Assembly (NCBI GenBank): GCA_963761735.1
Contig: CAVXHQ010000005.1
Location: 992,001 to 1,056,000, forward strand
DNA from: CAVXHQ01 sp963761735
GTDB taxonomy: Bacteria; Pseudomonadota; Alphaproteobacteria; Rhodobacterales; Rhodobacteraceae
DNA length: 64,000 nucleotides
Direction of reading: 5' to 3'
In this document: piece by piece, positions 43,724-52,901 of the stretch
How the letters are laid out: every line of letters begins with the position of its first letter
How positions within the stretch are numbered: the stretch's first letter is position 1
The notes under the pieces: generated by a model
The model's database searches: none
The model's input: the letters and a program-made list of their open reading frames with translations, nothing else
What the model was told of the DNA's origin: nothing
Made by a program: the position numbers and the translations under genes

Positions 43724-44841
43724 CGCTTGTGTGGAAACTCCGGCGCGAACTGCGCTGGATGCGGCAACGCCTGCAGGTTCGCGGCGAGATGCCGTTTGCG
43801 CGCGCCCGGACCCGCCGCTATGACAGATCCCGCGCTGCCGAGGTGCAGGTATGCGACGGCGGCCAGACGCCGGACCGGACGCCGGGCGGAAAGTTCTGCC
43901 TGTTGCTGATCCATCAGCCCGACGGTCTGGCAGCCTCGATCCTCGAGACGGTTTCGGTTCTGGCGGACGCGGGGCTGGCGGTTCTGATCGTGTCCAATGC
44001 CCCCTTGAGCGCCGCGGATCTGGCCCGCCTTGCGCCCCATGTCTGGCGTATCGTGCAGCGGCCCAATATCGGCTATGATTTCGGTGGCTACCGCGAGGGG
44101 ATACGCCAGATCGACGAAAGCGGCGCCGACATGCAGCACCTCGTGATCCTTAACGACAGCACCTGGTTCCCGGTATGTCGGGGGGCGGATTTTCTGGCCC
44201 GTCTGATGGCGCTCGACGCTGGGATCGGCGGCGGCTACCTGCGCCATGCCCGTCGCAAGCCGTTGAAAAAATGGGTGGAATCCTATTGCATTTCGATCCC
44301 GCACGGCACGCTGAACAGCGGCTTTTTCCGGGATTTCTGGCGCGATTATACCTTGGTCGAGACGAAATACGGCGTCGTTCGCCGTGGCGAGATGGGACTG
44401 TCGCTTGCCGCGATCGATGCCGGGCTGCACGTCGACGCCCTTGCATCCAACGCGCTCTTTGTCGACCGGATCGCCGGACAACCGTCCGCCTTTCTGTACA
44501 AAACCCTGCACTATTGCGCCGAGCCGGTCGCCGCCCTCGAGGTGAACCGCCGTGCGCTGCTGGAGGGTTTCGAAGACAGCGAGACGTGGCGCCGCGCCGC
44601 ACTCAATCATATCCGCGCCAGCATCGCGCGCGGTGTCTCGCCGCATCTGTATTGCTTTGCCACCGTGCATTTGACGGGATTTCCGTTCCTCAAGAAAAGC
44701 GGCGGCGCGCGCAACATCGCATGGCGCGCAACCTATCTGATGGCCGTCGACGCCGGCGATCTGCCAGAACCGCCCGCCGCGATCCTGGGCGAGGTGCGCG
44801 CGCAGGTCGTGCGGGACGCCGCTGCCGGAGCCATGACATGA
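43720..44841 (+). CDS. RgpF-type rhamnan-synthesis-family protein
   Basis: This 373-residue protein has the RgpF signature: NIGYDFGGYREGI, then HLVILNDSTWFPVCRG, and a PHGTLNSGFFRDFW segment. The family comprises cell-surface polysaccharide glycosyltransferases first described in streptococcal rhamnan synthesis. It overlaps both neighbours by ATGA (43720 and 44838), so it is part of the same coupled operon. The sugar it transfers is unknown; in this context it is likely a neutral hexose or deoxyhexose of the surface glycan. Confidence 0.8.
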   Translation: MTLVWKLRRELRWMRQRLQVRGEMPFARARTRRYDRSRAAEVQVCDGGQTPDRTPGGKFCLLLIHQPDGLAASILETVSVLADAGLAVLIVSNAPLSAADLARLAPHVWRIVQRPNIGYDFGGYREGIRQIDESGADMQHLVILNDSTWFPVCRGADFLARLMALDAGIGGGYLRHARRKPLKKWVESYCISIPHGTLNSGFFRDFWRDYTLVETKYGVVRRGEMGLSLAAIDAGLHVDALASNALFVDRIAGQPSAFLYKTLHYCAEPVAALEVNRRALLEGFEDSETWRRAALNHIRASIARGVSPHLYCFATVHLTGFPFLKKSGGARNIAWRATYLMAVDAGDLPEPPAAILGEVRAQVVRDAAAGAMT

Positions 44842-45971
44842 GCCGCCGTATCCTGTTTCTCACCGGCACCCGCGCCGATTTCGGCAAGCTCGAACCCCTG
44901 GCGATTGCCGCGCGGGACGCCGGCTTCGACGTCGGGTTTTTCGTCACCGGCATGCACATGCTGGACCGCTACGGTCTCACGAAACTCGAGGTGCGCCGGA
45001 TGGACGGCGTGTCGGTGCACGAATACCTCAATCAGCGGCCCGGCGATCCGCAGGACATGGTGCTGGCCAAGACGGTGACCGGATTTTCCGATTTCGTCGC
45101 CGAAAACCGGCCCGATCTGGTGGTGATCCACGGTGACCGGGTCGAGGCGCTGGCAGGCGCGCTGGTGGCGGCGACCAACTACCTGCGCTCGGCGCATATC
45201 GAGGGCGGGGAGGTGTCCGGTACGATCGACGAGATTTTCCGGCACTGCAATTCCAAACTCGCGAGCCATCATTTCGTGTCGTCCGAACAGGCCGCGAAAC
45301 GCGTCATGGCCCTTGGCGAGCCTGCCGATGCCGTCGACGTCATCGGCTCTCCCGAACTCGATTTTCATGGCCAGCCTTCGGGGGTCAGCATCGGCGAGGT
45401 GCGCGCCCGTTATGACATTCCGTGGCCGGATTTCGGCATCGTCACCTTTCACCCGGTGACCTCCGAGGCGCAGGACATGGGCGCGCAGGCAGCGGCGCTG
45501 TTTGGCGCACTCGAGGCGTCCGGCAGGCGGTTTGTCGTCATCGCTCCGAACAACGACCCGGGATCCGAGGCGATATTTCAGGTGATCCGCGCGCTGCCCG
45601 CGGACCGGTTTCGTCTGATCCCGTCGATGCGATTTGCGCATTTCAGCGAGGCGATGAAACACGCGGCCTGCATGGTCGGCAATTCGTCGGCGGGCGTGCG
45701 CGAGGCGCCGTTTCTGGGGGTGCCCTCGCTCGACGTCGGCACCCGGCAAACCCGCCGCGCGCTCAGCGCCTCGGTGGTCGGGGTCGATCCGCGCGACAAC
45801 GCCGGGATCGCGGCCTTTCTGGCGGATCACTGGGGCCGGCGGGCGGCGCGCGACGAAGGGTTCGGCAGCGGCGGGGCGGCGGCACGGTTCGTCGCGGCCT
45901 TGAAGCGGCCCGGTTTCTGGGCGCAGTCCTTGCAGAAATCCTTCCGCGATACCGATGTCGCAGCGCCGTGA
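44838..45971 (+). CDS. neuC: UDP-N-acetylglucosamine 2-epimerase (hydrolysing), NeuC type
   Basis: This 377-residue enzyme converts UDP-GlcNAc to free ManNAc and UDP, supplying NeuB. It begins SRRILFLTGTRADFGKLEPL, the hydrolysing NeuC/SiaA start, then HGDRVEALAGALVA, AHIEGGEVSGTIDE and CMVGNSSAGVREAP, characteristic of the GT-B fold. The overlap with the RgpF gene by ATGA shows coupling. A UDP-GlcNAc 2-epimerase for legionaminate precursors is an alternative. Confidence 0.9.
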   Translation: MSRRILFLTGTRADFGKLEPLAIAARDAGFDVGFFVTGMHMLDRYGLTKLEVRRMDGVSVHEYLNQRPGDPQDMVLAKTVTGFSDFVAENRPDLVVIHGDRVEALAGALVAATNYLRSAHIEGGEVSGTIDEIFRHCNSKLASHHFVSSEQAAKRVMALGEPADAVDVIGSPELDFHGQPSGVSIGEVRARYDIPWPDFGIVTFHPVTSEAQDMGAQAAALFGALEASGRRFVVIAPNNDPGSEAIFQVIRALPADRFRLIPSMRFAHFSEAMKHAACMVGNSSAGVREAPFLGVPSLDVGTRQTRRALSASVVGVDPRDNAGIAAFLADHWGRRAARDEGFGSGGAAARFVAALKRPGFWAQSLQKSFRDTDVAAP

Positions 45972-47223
45972 AACGCCCGTGCCGCTAAGTCTGTCGCTGT
46001 ATCGCGGCCTGACCCGGCTGGTCCCGCTGGCCGCGCCCATCGTGCTGCGGCGCAGGCTGGCGCGCGGCAAGGAGGACCCGGATCGCTGGACCGAGCGCCT
46101 GGGCGTGCCCGGTGCCGTGCGGCCCGACGGGCCGGTCGTCTGGCTGAACGGCGTCGGTCTGGGCGAGGTGCTGGCCCTGCGCGCCCTGATCGCGCCGATG
46201 GCCGAGGCATGGCCGCAGGCGCATTTTCTCGTGACCTCGACGGCGCGCACATCGGCGCGCGCCTTTGCCGGACAGGCGCCCGCGCGGACGGTGCATCAAT
46301 ACCTGCCGCTGGATGCGCCGCCCTATCTGGCGCGGTTCATGGACCATTGGCGTCCCGACCTGTGCATCTGGACCGATCAGGATCTGTGGCCGGGTGCCAT
46401 CGCCACGGGCCACGCCCGTGGCATCCCGCAGGCCTGGGTGAACGGGCGGATGAACGCGGCCAGCCGCGCCCGCTGGTCCCGTGCGCCGGGTCTGCTGGCC
46501 GCGCTGGTGCGGCCGATGTCCTGCGTGTCGGTGCAGGACGCGGCGCTGTGTACGGCGCTGCACGATATCGGCATCGGGCAGGCCGCCGTGGGCGCATCGC
46601 TGAAACAGGCGGCGCCGGTGCTGGACTGCGACCCCGGAACGCTCGCGGAACTGCGGAGGGCGCTTGGCAGGCGCGGGGTCTGGGTCACGGCGCCCAGCCA
46701 TGCGGCGGACGAGGCCGCGGCCCTCGCGGCGCAGCGCCGGTTGCGCGACAGCGTCAACGCGCCGCTCCTGATCCTCGCGCCGAGGGATGCGGGCCGGGGC
46801 GACGCGGTGGCGCAGGCGGTGCGCGACGCGGGCCTGACCGTCACCCGGCGCAGCACCGGCGCGGGGCCGGGGCAGGCAGACGTTTATGTCGCCGACACGA
46901 CTGCCGAGATGGGGCTGTGGTACCGCCTTGCCGACGTGGCGTTCATCGGCGGGACGCTGAGCGACATCGAAGGGCACAACCCGTGGGAGGCGATCGCCCT
47001 TGGGTGTCCTGTCCTGCATGGCGGGCGCACCGCGAATTTCGAGCGTGACTACGCGGTTCTGGCGGCCGAAAACGCCGCCCGGCGGATCGAGCCCGCAGAT
47101 CTCGCCGCCGCCGTTCTGGCAGATCCCGGTGACAGGCGCGCGCGCGGGTTGCGCTGCGTCGACGTGGCCCGAGACCGGCTGCGCGCAGTGGCGGACGGCC
47201 TGGTGCAGCAGGCCCGCCGATGA
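45955..47223 (+). CDS. GT30 Kdo-transferase-like glycosyltransferase A
   Basis: This 422-residue member of the WaaA/KdtA family has PVVWLNGVGLGEVLALRALIAPM (the catalytic Glu of GxGE/SVGE is kept as LGE) and a C-terminal nucleotide-sugar domain with VAFIGGTLSDIEGHNPWEAIALGCPVL. It is somewhat degenerate: the motif normally read as HAASVGE is NGVGLGE, and the N-terminal membrane segment is weak. It overlaps neuC by 17 bp and the next GT30 gene by 4 bp. It may transfer Kdo or a related keto-acid onto lipid A or capsule. Confidence 0.75.
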   Translation: MSQRRETPVPLSLSLYRGLTRLVPLAAPIVLRRRLARGKEDPDRWTERLGVPGAVRPDGPVVWLNGVGLGEVLALRALIAPMAEAWPQAHFLVTSTARTSARAFAGQAPARTVHQYLPLDAPPYLARFMDHWRPDLCIWTDQDLWPGAIATGHARGIPQAWVNGRMNAASRARWSRAPGLLAALVRPMSCVSVQDAALCTALHDIGIGQAAVGASLKQAAPVLDCDPGTLAELRRALGRRGVWVTAPSHAADEAAALAAQRRLRDSVNAPLLILAPRDAGRGDAVAQAVRDAGLTVTRRSTGAGPGQADVYVADTTAEMGLWYRLADVAFIGGTLSDIEGHNPWEAIALGCPVLHGGRTANFERDYAVLAAENAARRIEPADLAAAVLADPGDRRARGLRCVDVARDRLRAVADGLVQQARR

Positions 47224-48569
47224 GCGGCACGACGAAAAATCGCTGGCGTCCGCTCTGGCGGACTCGCGCGTTCCTGGCCCTCTGGGCGGTGCTGTGGCAC
47301 GCAGGACTGCCGTTCATCCTGATCTATCTGCGCCGCCGCGCGCGCGCCGATCCGCTGTACGGCGCGCATCTGGCAGAGCGGTTCGGGCGTCACGATGCGG
47401 GCCTGCCGGGGGCCGTCTGGATCCACGCGGTATCGCTGGGCGAACTGCGCTCGGCGGTGCCGCTGATCGCCGCCCTGCTGGCGCGGGGCGAGCGGATCGT
47501 GACGACGCATTTCACCCCCGCGGGAAGGCGCGAGGCGGAGCGGGTGTTCGCGGATGACATCGCGGCGGGCCGGATGCGTGCGGTCTGGGTGCCGTTCGAA
47601 TTCGGCTGGGCCTGGGCCGCGTTCTTTCGCGCGTTCCGGCCCGCCTTCGGTCTGGTGATGGAGATCGAGATCTGGCCCCGTATGGTGATGGCGGCGCGCC
47701 GGGCGGGGGTGCCATTGCTGATGTGCAACGCGCAATACCCGTCCCGGTCGATGGCGCGCGATGCGCGGGGCCACGGCGTGCGGCATGACATCATGCGTGG
47801 ATTTGCCGGGGCGCTGGTAAAATCGGACCTGCAGCGGGATCGTTTCGCCAGCATCGGCGTGCGCAAAATTGCCGTGACGGGCGAGCTGCGCTTCGCCCAA
47901 CCGGTGCCACCGCAGGCACGGGCTGTGGGACAGGCCTTTCGGGACTTTGTCGCACCCGGTCGGCGGGTGGTGTGCATCGCCAGCGCCGTCGAGGGCGAGG
48001 ACGCGACATACGTGGCCGCGATCCGTGCGGCCCAGGGCATGGACATTCCTTTCGTGATCTATGTGCCGCGCCGGCCGGAGCGGTTCGACGCGGTCTTTGC
48101 GACGCTGGCGACGGCGGGCCTGCGGGTGGCCCGGCGCAGCGAGGTGTTCGACGCCGCCGGTGCGCCGAAAGGGACCGCGCCGCAAGTCGATGTACTGTTG
48201 GGCGACAGTCTGGGCGAGATGTACATGTATATCGCCGCCAGCGATCTTGTGGTGACGGGCGGTGGCTTCGTCGCCGCAGGCGCGCACAACATCATCGAAC
48301 CGCTGGCGCTGGGGCGGCCGGTGATCGTGGGACCGGTCGTGCACACCATCGAATACCCCGCGACCGAGGCCGTGGCGGCGGGCGTGTGCCGGATCGTCGA
48401 CGGGAACGCGCTCGGTGCGGCGCTGTCGTGGGGCGGGCCGGGCGCCGGAACAATCGAGGCGTTCTTTGCCGCCCATTCGGGGGCGGTGGACCGGACGTTG
48501 GCGGCGCTGCCAGAGGTGCTCGCCGTCGCGCGGGGCGACAGGGTGGATGCCTCCGGCGGGAGTAATTAG
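47220..48569 (+). CDS. GT30 Kdo-transferase-like glycosyltransferase B
   Basis: This 449-residue paralogue of the previous gene has a clearer WaaA layout: an N-terminal anchor (FLALWAVLWHAGLPFILIYL), RRARADPLYGAHLAERFGR, VWIHAVSLGELRSAVPLI with the catalytic Glu, VMEIEIWPRM, and the C-terminal AASDLVVTGGGFVAAGAHNIIEPLALGRPVI loop binding CMP-Kdo. Two adjacent GT30 genes in a sialate-like operon are unusual. It is the last plus-strand gene before the convergent neuA. Confidence 0.8.
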   Translation: MSGTTKNRWRPLWRTRAFLALWAVLWHAGLPFILIYLRRRARADPLYGAHLAERFGRHDAGLPGAVWIHAVSLGELRSAVPLIAALLARGERIVTTHFTPAGRREAERVFADDIAAGRMRAVWVPFEFGWAWAAFFRAFRPAFGLVMEIEIWPRMVMAARRAGVPLLMCNAQYPSRSMARDARGHGVRHDIMRGFAGALVKSDLQRDRFASIGVRKIAVTGELRFAQPVPPQARAVGQAFRDFVAPGRRVVCIASAVEGEDATYVAAIRAAQGMDIPFVIYVPRRPERFDAVFATLATAGLRVARRSEVFDAAGAPKGTAPQVDVLLGDSLGEMYMYIAASDLVVTGGGFVAAGAHNIIEPLALGRPVIVGPVVHTIEYPATEAVAAGVCRIVDGNALGAALSWGGPGAGTIEAFFAAHSGAVDRTLAALPEVLAVARGDRVDASGGSN

Positions 48570-48640
48570 GGCAAGAAAAAGGGGGCGCCGCGCCAGACCC
48601 CGCGCGTGCGGCTGCGCATTTTTGGGGGATCGGAGCGGAT

Positions 48641-48692
48641 TGGCCCGGAACGTTCAGGCTCCGCATGGCTGGCCCGGAACCTTCAGGCGCCG
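48641..48692. repeat. short imperfect direct repeat at the neuA end
   Basis: Two 22-base copies of TGGCCCGGAAC(G/C)TTCAGGC lie 29 bp apart (48641 and 48670). The second holds the neuA stop codon. They look like a small duplication; no function is implied. Confidence 0.5.
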
Positions 48693-49412
48693 GGGCGCTG
48701 ACCCGTGCGGATCTGTTCGGAGAGCAGGAATTCCACGACCCGCAGATCGAACGGGCTGTCGATGTCATGGCAGCGTTCGGGCGACAAAACATAGGGGATC
48801 ACGCGGCCTTCGTAGAGCGCGGCGGCGCGGCGCAGGTAGGCCGGATCAAGGACGTAGACGATGCCGACATGTTCGTAGACGATGGGCGCCTGCTGGCGTG
48901 CCAGCACCTTGCCCCTTTCCGCGCCCGGCAGCTTCTTGGACACGTCCAGCGCGCCGGTGCGCGTCGGGTTCCACGAGGTTGAAATAGGGGTTCTTGCGCG
49001 CCTCGCAGCACGACATCACCATGTCCGGACGCGCCGCCTCGAACAGGTTCAGCGCGGCGTCGATATCCGAGGCCAGACGCAGCGGCGACGTGCAATCGAG
49101 GTCGATGAAGGTCGTCACGGGCCCGGTGAGGTGGCCTTCGGCGGCGGCAAGCGCATGCACCCAGACATCCCATTTTCCCGCCGTATCGGTGGCCAGATGC
49201 GCGGGCCGCAGACCGATGGGTAGGGTGCCGCGCTTACGGGCATGGGCATAGATCGCGGGGTCGTCTGTCGAGACGACGACGGCGTCGATGCGCGGATTGT
49301 CGAACAGTTGATCGAGGGACCAGTCGATCAGCGGCTTGCCGCAAAGGGGGCGAAAGTTCTTGCCCGGGACGCCTTTGGAGCCGGCGCGCGCGCCGATATG
49401 GCCGAGGATCAT
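48683..49412 (-). pseudogene. neuA: CMP-nonulosonate cytidylyltransferase, frameshifted
   Basis: The enzyme would activate the NeuB product as a CMP-sugar. The N-terminal part (HIGARAGSKGVPGKNFRPL, then STDDPAIYAHARKRG, DLDCTSPLR, NPYFNLVE) is a good NeuA/cytidylyltransferase. After ...VEPDAH the frame shifts: the continuation GALDVSKKLPGAERG to VIPYVLSPERCHDIDSP is in another frame. Removing one of the two G at 48956-48957 (plus strand) restores one 242-residue protein, the normal length. The unshifted frame ends at 48846 with a non-conserved tail. It is either a real mutation or a base-calling error. It lies downstream of gcvP, convergent with the glycan operon. Confidence 0.85.
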
Positions 49413-49544
49413 GAGGGGTCTTTCGGTGTTTCGGGCAGATTTGGGCGTGTTGCCTGGACGATCGGGCTGGCCCTCCGGGGGGGCGATATCTTTGGCAAGT
49501 GGATTGACGGGGGCGGCGACGGTGCGCCCCCGATTTCGATGATT

Positions 49545-52391
49545 TTACTCGGCGGCGACAGTGTCGGCGTAGGCCTCGACGGGGGGGCAGGTGCAGGTCA
49601 GGTTGCGGTCGCCCCAGACGTTATCGACGCGGCCCACGGGAGGCCAGTATTTGTCGACGCGGAAGGCGCCGGGGGGAAAGCAGCCCTGTTCGCGCGGGTA
49701 TTTGCGCGTCCAGTCAGCCACCAGATCCTCGACCGTGTGGGGCGCGTGGCGCAGCGGGCTGTCGTCGGCGGAAATGTCGCCATTCGCGATGGCGTCGACC
49801 TCGGTCCGGATGGCGAGAAGTGCCGTGACGAAGCGGTCGATCTCGGCCTTGGTTTCGGATTCCGTCGGCTCGACCATCAGGGTGCCGGAGACGGGCCAGG
49901 ACATCGTCGGCGCATGAAAACCGTTGTCGATCAGACGCTTGGCGATATCGTCGACGGTGACGCCATGCTCGGCGAAGGGACGGGTGTCGAGGATGCACTC
50001 ATGCGCGACGCGGCCTTGGCGGCCCTGAAACAGGATGTCGTATTTGCCGCGCAGGCGGGCGGCGATGTAGTTGGCGTTCAGGATTGCGACGCGCGTCGCC
50101 TGCGTCAGGCCCTCGCCGCCCATCATCAGGCAGTAGGCCCATGAAATCAGCAGGATGGACGCCGATCCATAGGGCGCGGCGGCCACCGGGCCTTCGTCGC
50201 CGCCCGTGGCACCATGACCGGGCAGGTGCGGGGCGAGGTGCGCGCGCACGCCGATCGGTCCCATGCCGGGGCCACCGCCGCCGTGCGGGATGGCAAAGGT
50301 CTTGTGCAGGTTCAGGTGGCTGACATCGGCGCCGATTTCGCCCGGTTTCACCAGACCGACCATGGCGTTGAGGTTCGCGCCGTCGAGATAGACCTGACCG
50401 CCGTGCGCGTGGGTGATCTCGCAGATGGTGCGGACCGTGGTTTCGAACACGCCGTGGGTCGAGGGATAGGTGATCATGCAGGCGGCAAGGTTGTCGCCCG
50501 CCTTTTCGGCCTTGGCGCGGAAGTCGTCGAGGTCGACGTCGCCGTTCGGCGCGGATTTCACCACGACGACCTTCATTCCCGCCATCATCGCGGAGGCGGG
50601 GTTCGTGCCGTGGGCGCTGACCGGGATCAGGCAGATATCGCGGTCCATGTCGCCGCGGCCCCGGTGGTAGGCGGCGATGGTCAGCAGGCCCGCGTATTCA
50701 CCCTGCGCGCCGGAATTGGGCTGCATCGACATGGCGTCGTAGCCGGTGATTTCGCACAGCTTTTCGCTCAGATCGGTGATGGCAAAGGTGTACCCCGCCG
50801 CCTGATCGGGCGGGCACAACGGGTGCAGCGCGGAAAACTCGGGCCAGCTGATCGGCATCATTTCGGCCGCCGCATTCAGTTTCATCGTGCAGGAGCCCAG
50901 CGGGATCATCGCCCGGTCAAGCGCCAGATCGCGGTCGGACAGGCGGCGCATGTAGCGCATCATCTCGGATTCCGCGCGGTTCATGTGGAACACGGGGTGG
51001 GTGAGATACGCGGTTTCGCGCAGCATCTCCTTTGCAAACCCGAGGGTTCCCCGGTGCGGCGGGGCGATGTGGATGCCGAAGGCGCGCAGCACGCGGTGCA
51101 GCACGTCCTCGTCGCTGGTCTCGTCGAGGGCGATGCCGACCCGGTCGGTGCCGATCCGGCGCAGGTTGATGCCCTCGGCGCGGGCGGCGGCCATGATGCC
51201 GGCCTGACCGACGCCGACCTCGACGCTGATCGTGTCGAAATAGCTTTTCGGAGACACTTTTGCGCCCGCCGATTTCAGAGCGCGGGCGAGGCGGGTCGTC
51301 AGGAAATGTACCCGCTCGGCGATGCCGCGCAGCCCCTCGGGGCCATGAAACACCGCGTAGAACGACGCCATGACGGCCAGCAGCGCCTGTGCGGTGCAGA
51401 CGTTGGACGTCGCCTTTTCGCGGCGGATATGCTGCTCGCGGGTTTGCAGCGACAGGCGGTAGGCCTTGTTGCCGCGCGCGTCGATGCTGACGCCGACGAT
51501 GCGTCCGGGCATCGAGCGTTTGAGCGGGTCGGTGCAGGACATGAACGCGGCGTGCGGGCCGCCGTAGCCCATCGGCACGCCGAACCGCTGGGACGAGCCG
51601 ACGGCGATGTCGGCGCCCATCTGTCCCGGTTCCTTGAGCATCGTCAGGGCCAGCAGGTCGGTCGCGACGACTGCAATCGCGTTTGCCGCGTGCAGCGCCT
51701 CGATTTCCGGGGTGAAATCGCGGACGTGGCCGTAGGTGCCCGGATACTGGAATATCGCACCGAAAACCTCTTCGGCGCGCAATTCATCGGCGCTGCCGAC
51801 GATCACCTCGATCCCCAGCGGCAAGGCGCGGGTTTCGATCACCGCGATGGTCTGCGGATGGCAGGACCGGTGGACGAAAAAGGCGCGCGCCTTCGATTTC
51901 GCGCCGCGCAGGGCCATGGTCATCGCCTCGGCCGCCGCTGTCGCCTCGTCGAGCAAGGAGGCGTTGGCGATCGGCAGGCCCGTGAGATCGCAGATCATCG
52001 TCTGAAAGTTCAGCAATGCCTCGAGCCTGCCTTGCGCTATCTCGGGCTGGTAGGGCGTATAGGCGGTGTACCACGCGGGGTTTTCAAGGATGTTGCGCTG
52101 GATCGCGGGGGGCGTGACCGTACCATAGTATCCCTGACCGATCAGCGAGGTCATCACCGTGTTCATGCCCGCCACCTCGCGCATCCGCGCGATCAGGCCG
52201 TGCTCGGTCAGCGGCGCCCATGTCAGCGGCGCGGCCTGCCGGATCGCGGCGGGCACGGTTTCGTCGATCAGCGCGTCGAGCGAGACCGCCCCGACCGTAT
52301 CCAGCATCTGCGCCATCTCGGTGGGCGAGGGGCCAATGTGACGCCGGTTGGCGAAATCGTAGGTGTCATAATCGGTGGGCGTATAGGGCAT
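49545..52391 (-). CDS. gcvP: glycine dehydrogenase (decarboxylating), P protein
   Basis: This 948-residue fused P protein of the glycine cleavage system is PLP-dependent; it decarboxylates glycine and passes the aminomethyl group to GcvH. The Lys of HLNLHKTFAIPHGGGGPGMGP binds PLP. Both halves are recognisable: HIGPSPTEMAQML and GQGYYGTVTPPAIQRNI at the N-terminal end, and PLGSCTMKLNAAAEM, SAHGTNPASA and EPTESETKAEIDRF at the C-terminal end. It follows gcvH on the minus strand. Confidence 0.97.
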   Translation of the reverse strand: MPYTPTDYDTYDFANRRHIGPSPTEMAQMLDTVGAVSLDALIDETVPAAIRQAAPLTWAPLTEHGLIARMREVAGMNTVMTSLIGQGYYGTVTPPAIQRNILENPAWYTAYTPYQPEIAQGRLEALLNFQTMICDLTGLPIANASLLDEATAAAEAMTMALRGAKSKARAFFVHRSCHPQTIAVIETRALPLGIEVIVGSADELRAEEVFGAIFQYPGTYGHVRDFTPEIEALHAANAIAVVATDLLALTMLKEPGQMGADIAVGSSQRFGVPMGYGGPHAAFMSCTDPLKRSMPGRIVGVSIDARGNKAYRLSLQTREQHIRREKATSNVCTAQALLAVMASFYAVFHGPEGLRGIAERVHFLTTRLARALKSAGAKVSPKSYFDTISVEVGVGQAGIMAAARAEGINLRRIGTDRVGIALDETSDEDVLHRVLRAFGIHIAPPHRGTLGFAKEMLRETAYLTHPVFHMNRAESEMMRYMRRLSDRDLALDRAMIPLGSCTMKLNAAAEMMPISWPEFSALHPLCPPDQAAGYTFAITDLSEKLCEITGYDAMSMQPNSGAQGEYAGLLTIAAYHRGRGDMDRDICLIPVSAHGTNPASAMMAGMKVVVVKSAPNGDVDLDDFRAKAEKAGDNLAACMITYPSTHGVFETTVRTICEITHAHGGQVYLDGANLNAMVGLVKPGEIGADVSHLNLHKTFAIPHGGGGPGMGPIGVRAHLAPHLPGHGATGGDEGPVAAAPYGSASILLISWAYCLMMGGEGLTQATRVAILNANYIAARLRGKYDILFQGRQGRVAHECILDTRPFAEHGVTVDDIAKRLIDNGFHAPTMSWPVSGTLMVEPTESETKAEIDRFVTALLAIRTEVDAIANGDISADDSPLRHAPHTVEDLVADWTRKYPREQGCFPPGAFRVDKYWPPVGRVDNVWGDRNLTCTCPPVEAYADTVAAE

Positions 52392-52507
52392 TGGACAACT
52401 CTCGGATCACATGGGAGGGGCGCGAGGCATGGGGCATGAGGTAATGCCTCTGCGGGGCAGAAAACCGGGCGGATTTCAGGCTGGTCGGGACCGGGGCCTC
52501 GGGCGGT

Positions 52508-52867
52508 TCAGCCGATCAGTTCCTCGTATTCGTCTTCGCTGATCAATCCGTCGAGCACGCTCAGATCGTCCACCTTGAGCTTGAAGAACCACGCCGTGCC
52601 CATCGGATCGTCGTTCACCGTGCCGGGTTTGTCGCCGAGGGCGTCGTTCACCTCGACGATCTCGCCGTCTATGGGTGCGAGGATGTCGGAGGCGGCCTTG
52701 ACGCTTTCGATCACGACGACCTCGTCGCCCTTGGCGACCATCGTCCCGACCTCGGGCAGTTCGACGAAAACGATGTCGCCAAGCTGGGTGGCCGCATGGG
52801 CGGTGATGCCGACAAGGACGAGGTCGTCCTCGACGCGGAGCCATTCGTGGTCTTCGGTGTATTTCAT
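52508..52867 (-). CDS. gcvH: glycine cleavage system H protein
   Basis: This 119-residue lipoyl carrier has the lipoylation site at Lys57 in VIESVKAASDI, and the start MKYTEDHEWLRVEDD is typical. It shuttles the aminomethyl group between GcvP and GcvT. It lies between gcvT and gcvP with short gaps. The open frame reaches 53053 upstream, but the ATG at 52867 is the family start and follows AAGGA. Confidence 0.97.
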   Translation of the reverse strand: MKYTEDHEWLRVEDDLVLVGITAHAATQLGDIVFVELPEVGTMVAKGDEVVVIESVKAASDILAPIDGEIVEVNDALGDKPGTVNDDPMGTAWFFKLKVDDLSVLDGLISEDEYEELIG

Positions 52868-52901
52868 GAGGGAGGTCCTTGGTTGATGTTCAAAGGTTGC
52901 A

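Noticed and set aside
43714..44841. Longer frames running through 42964-44841 in alternative reading frames
   Set aside because: They read through the capsule-type gene in the wrong frame; the RgpF-type motifs begin only after the ATG at 43720.
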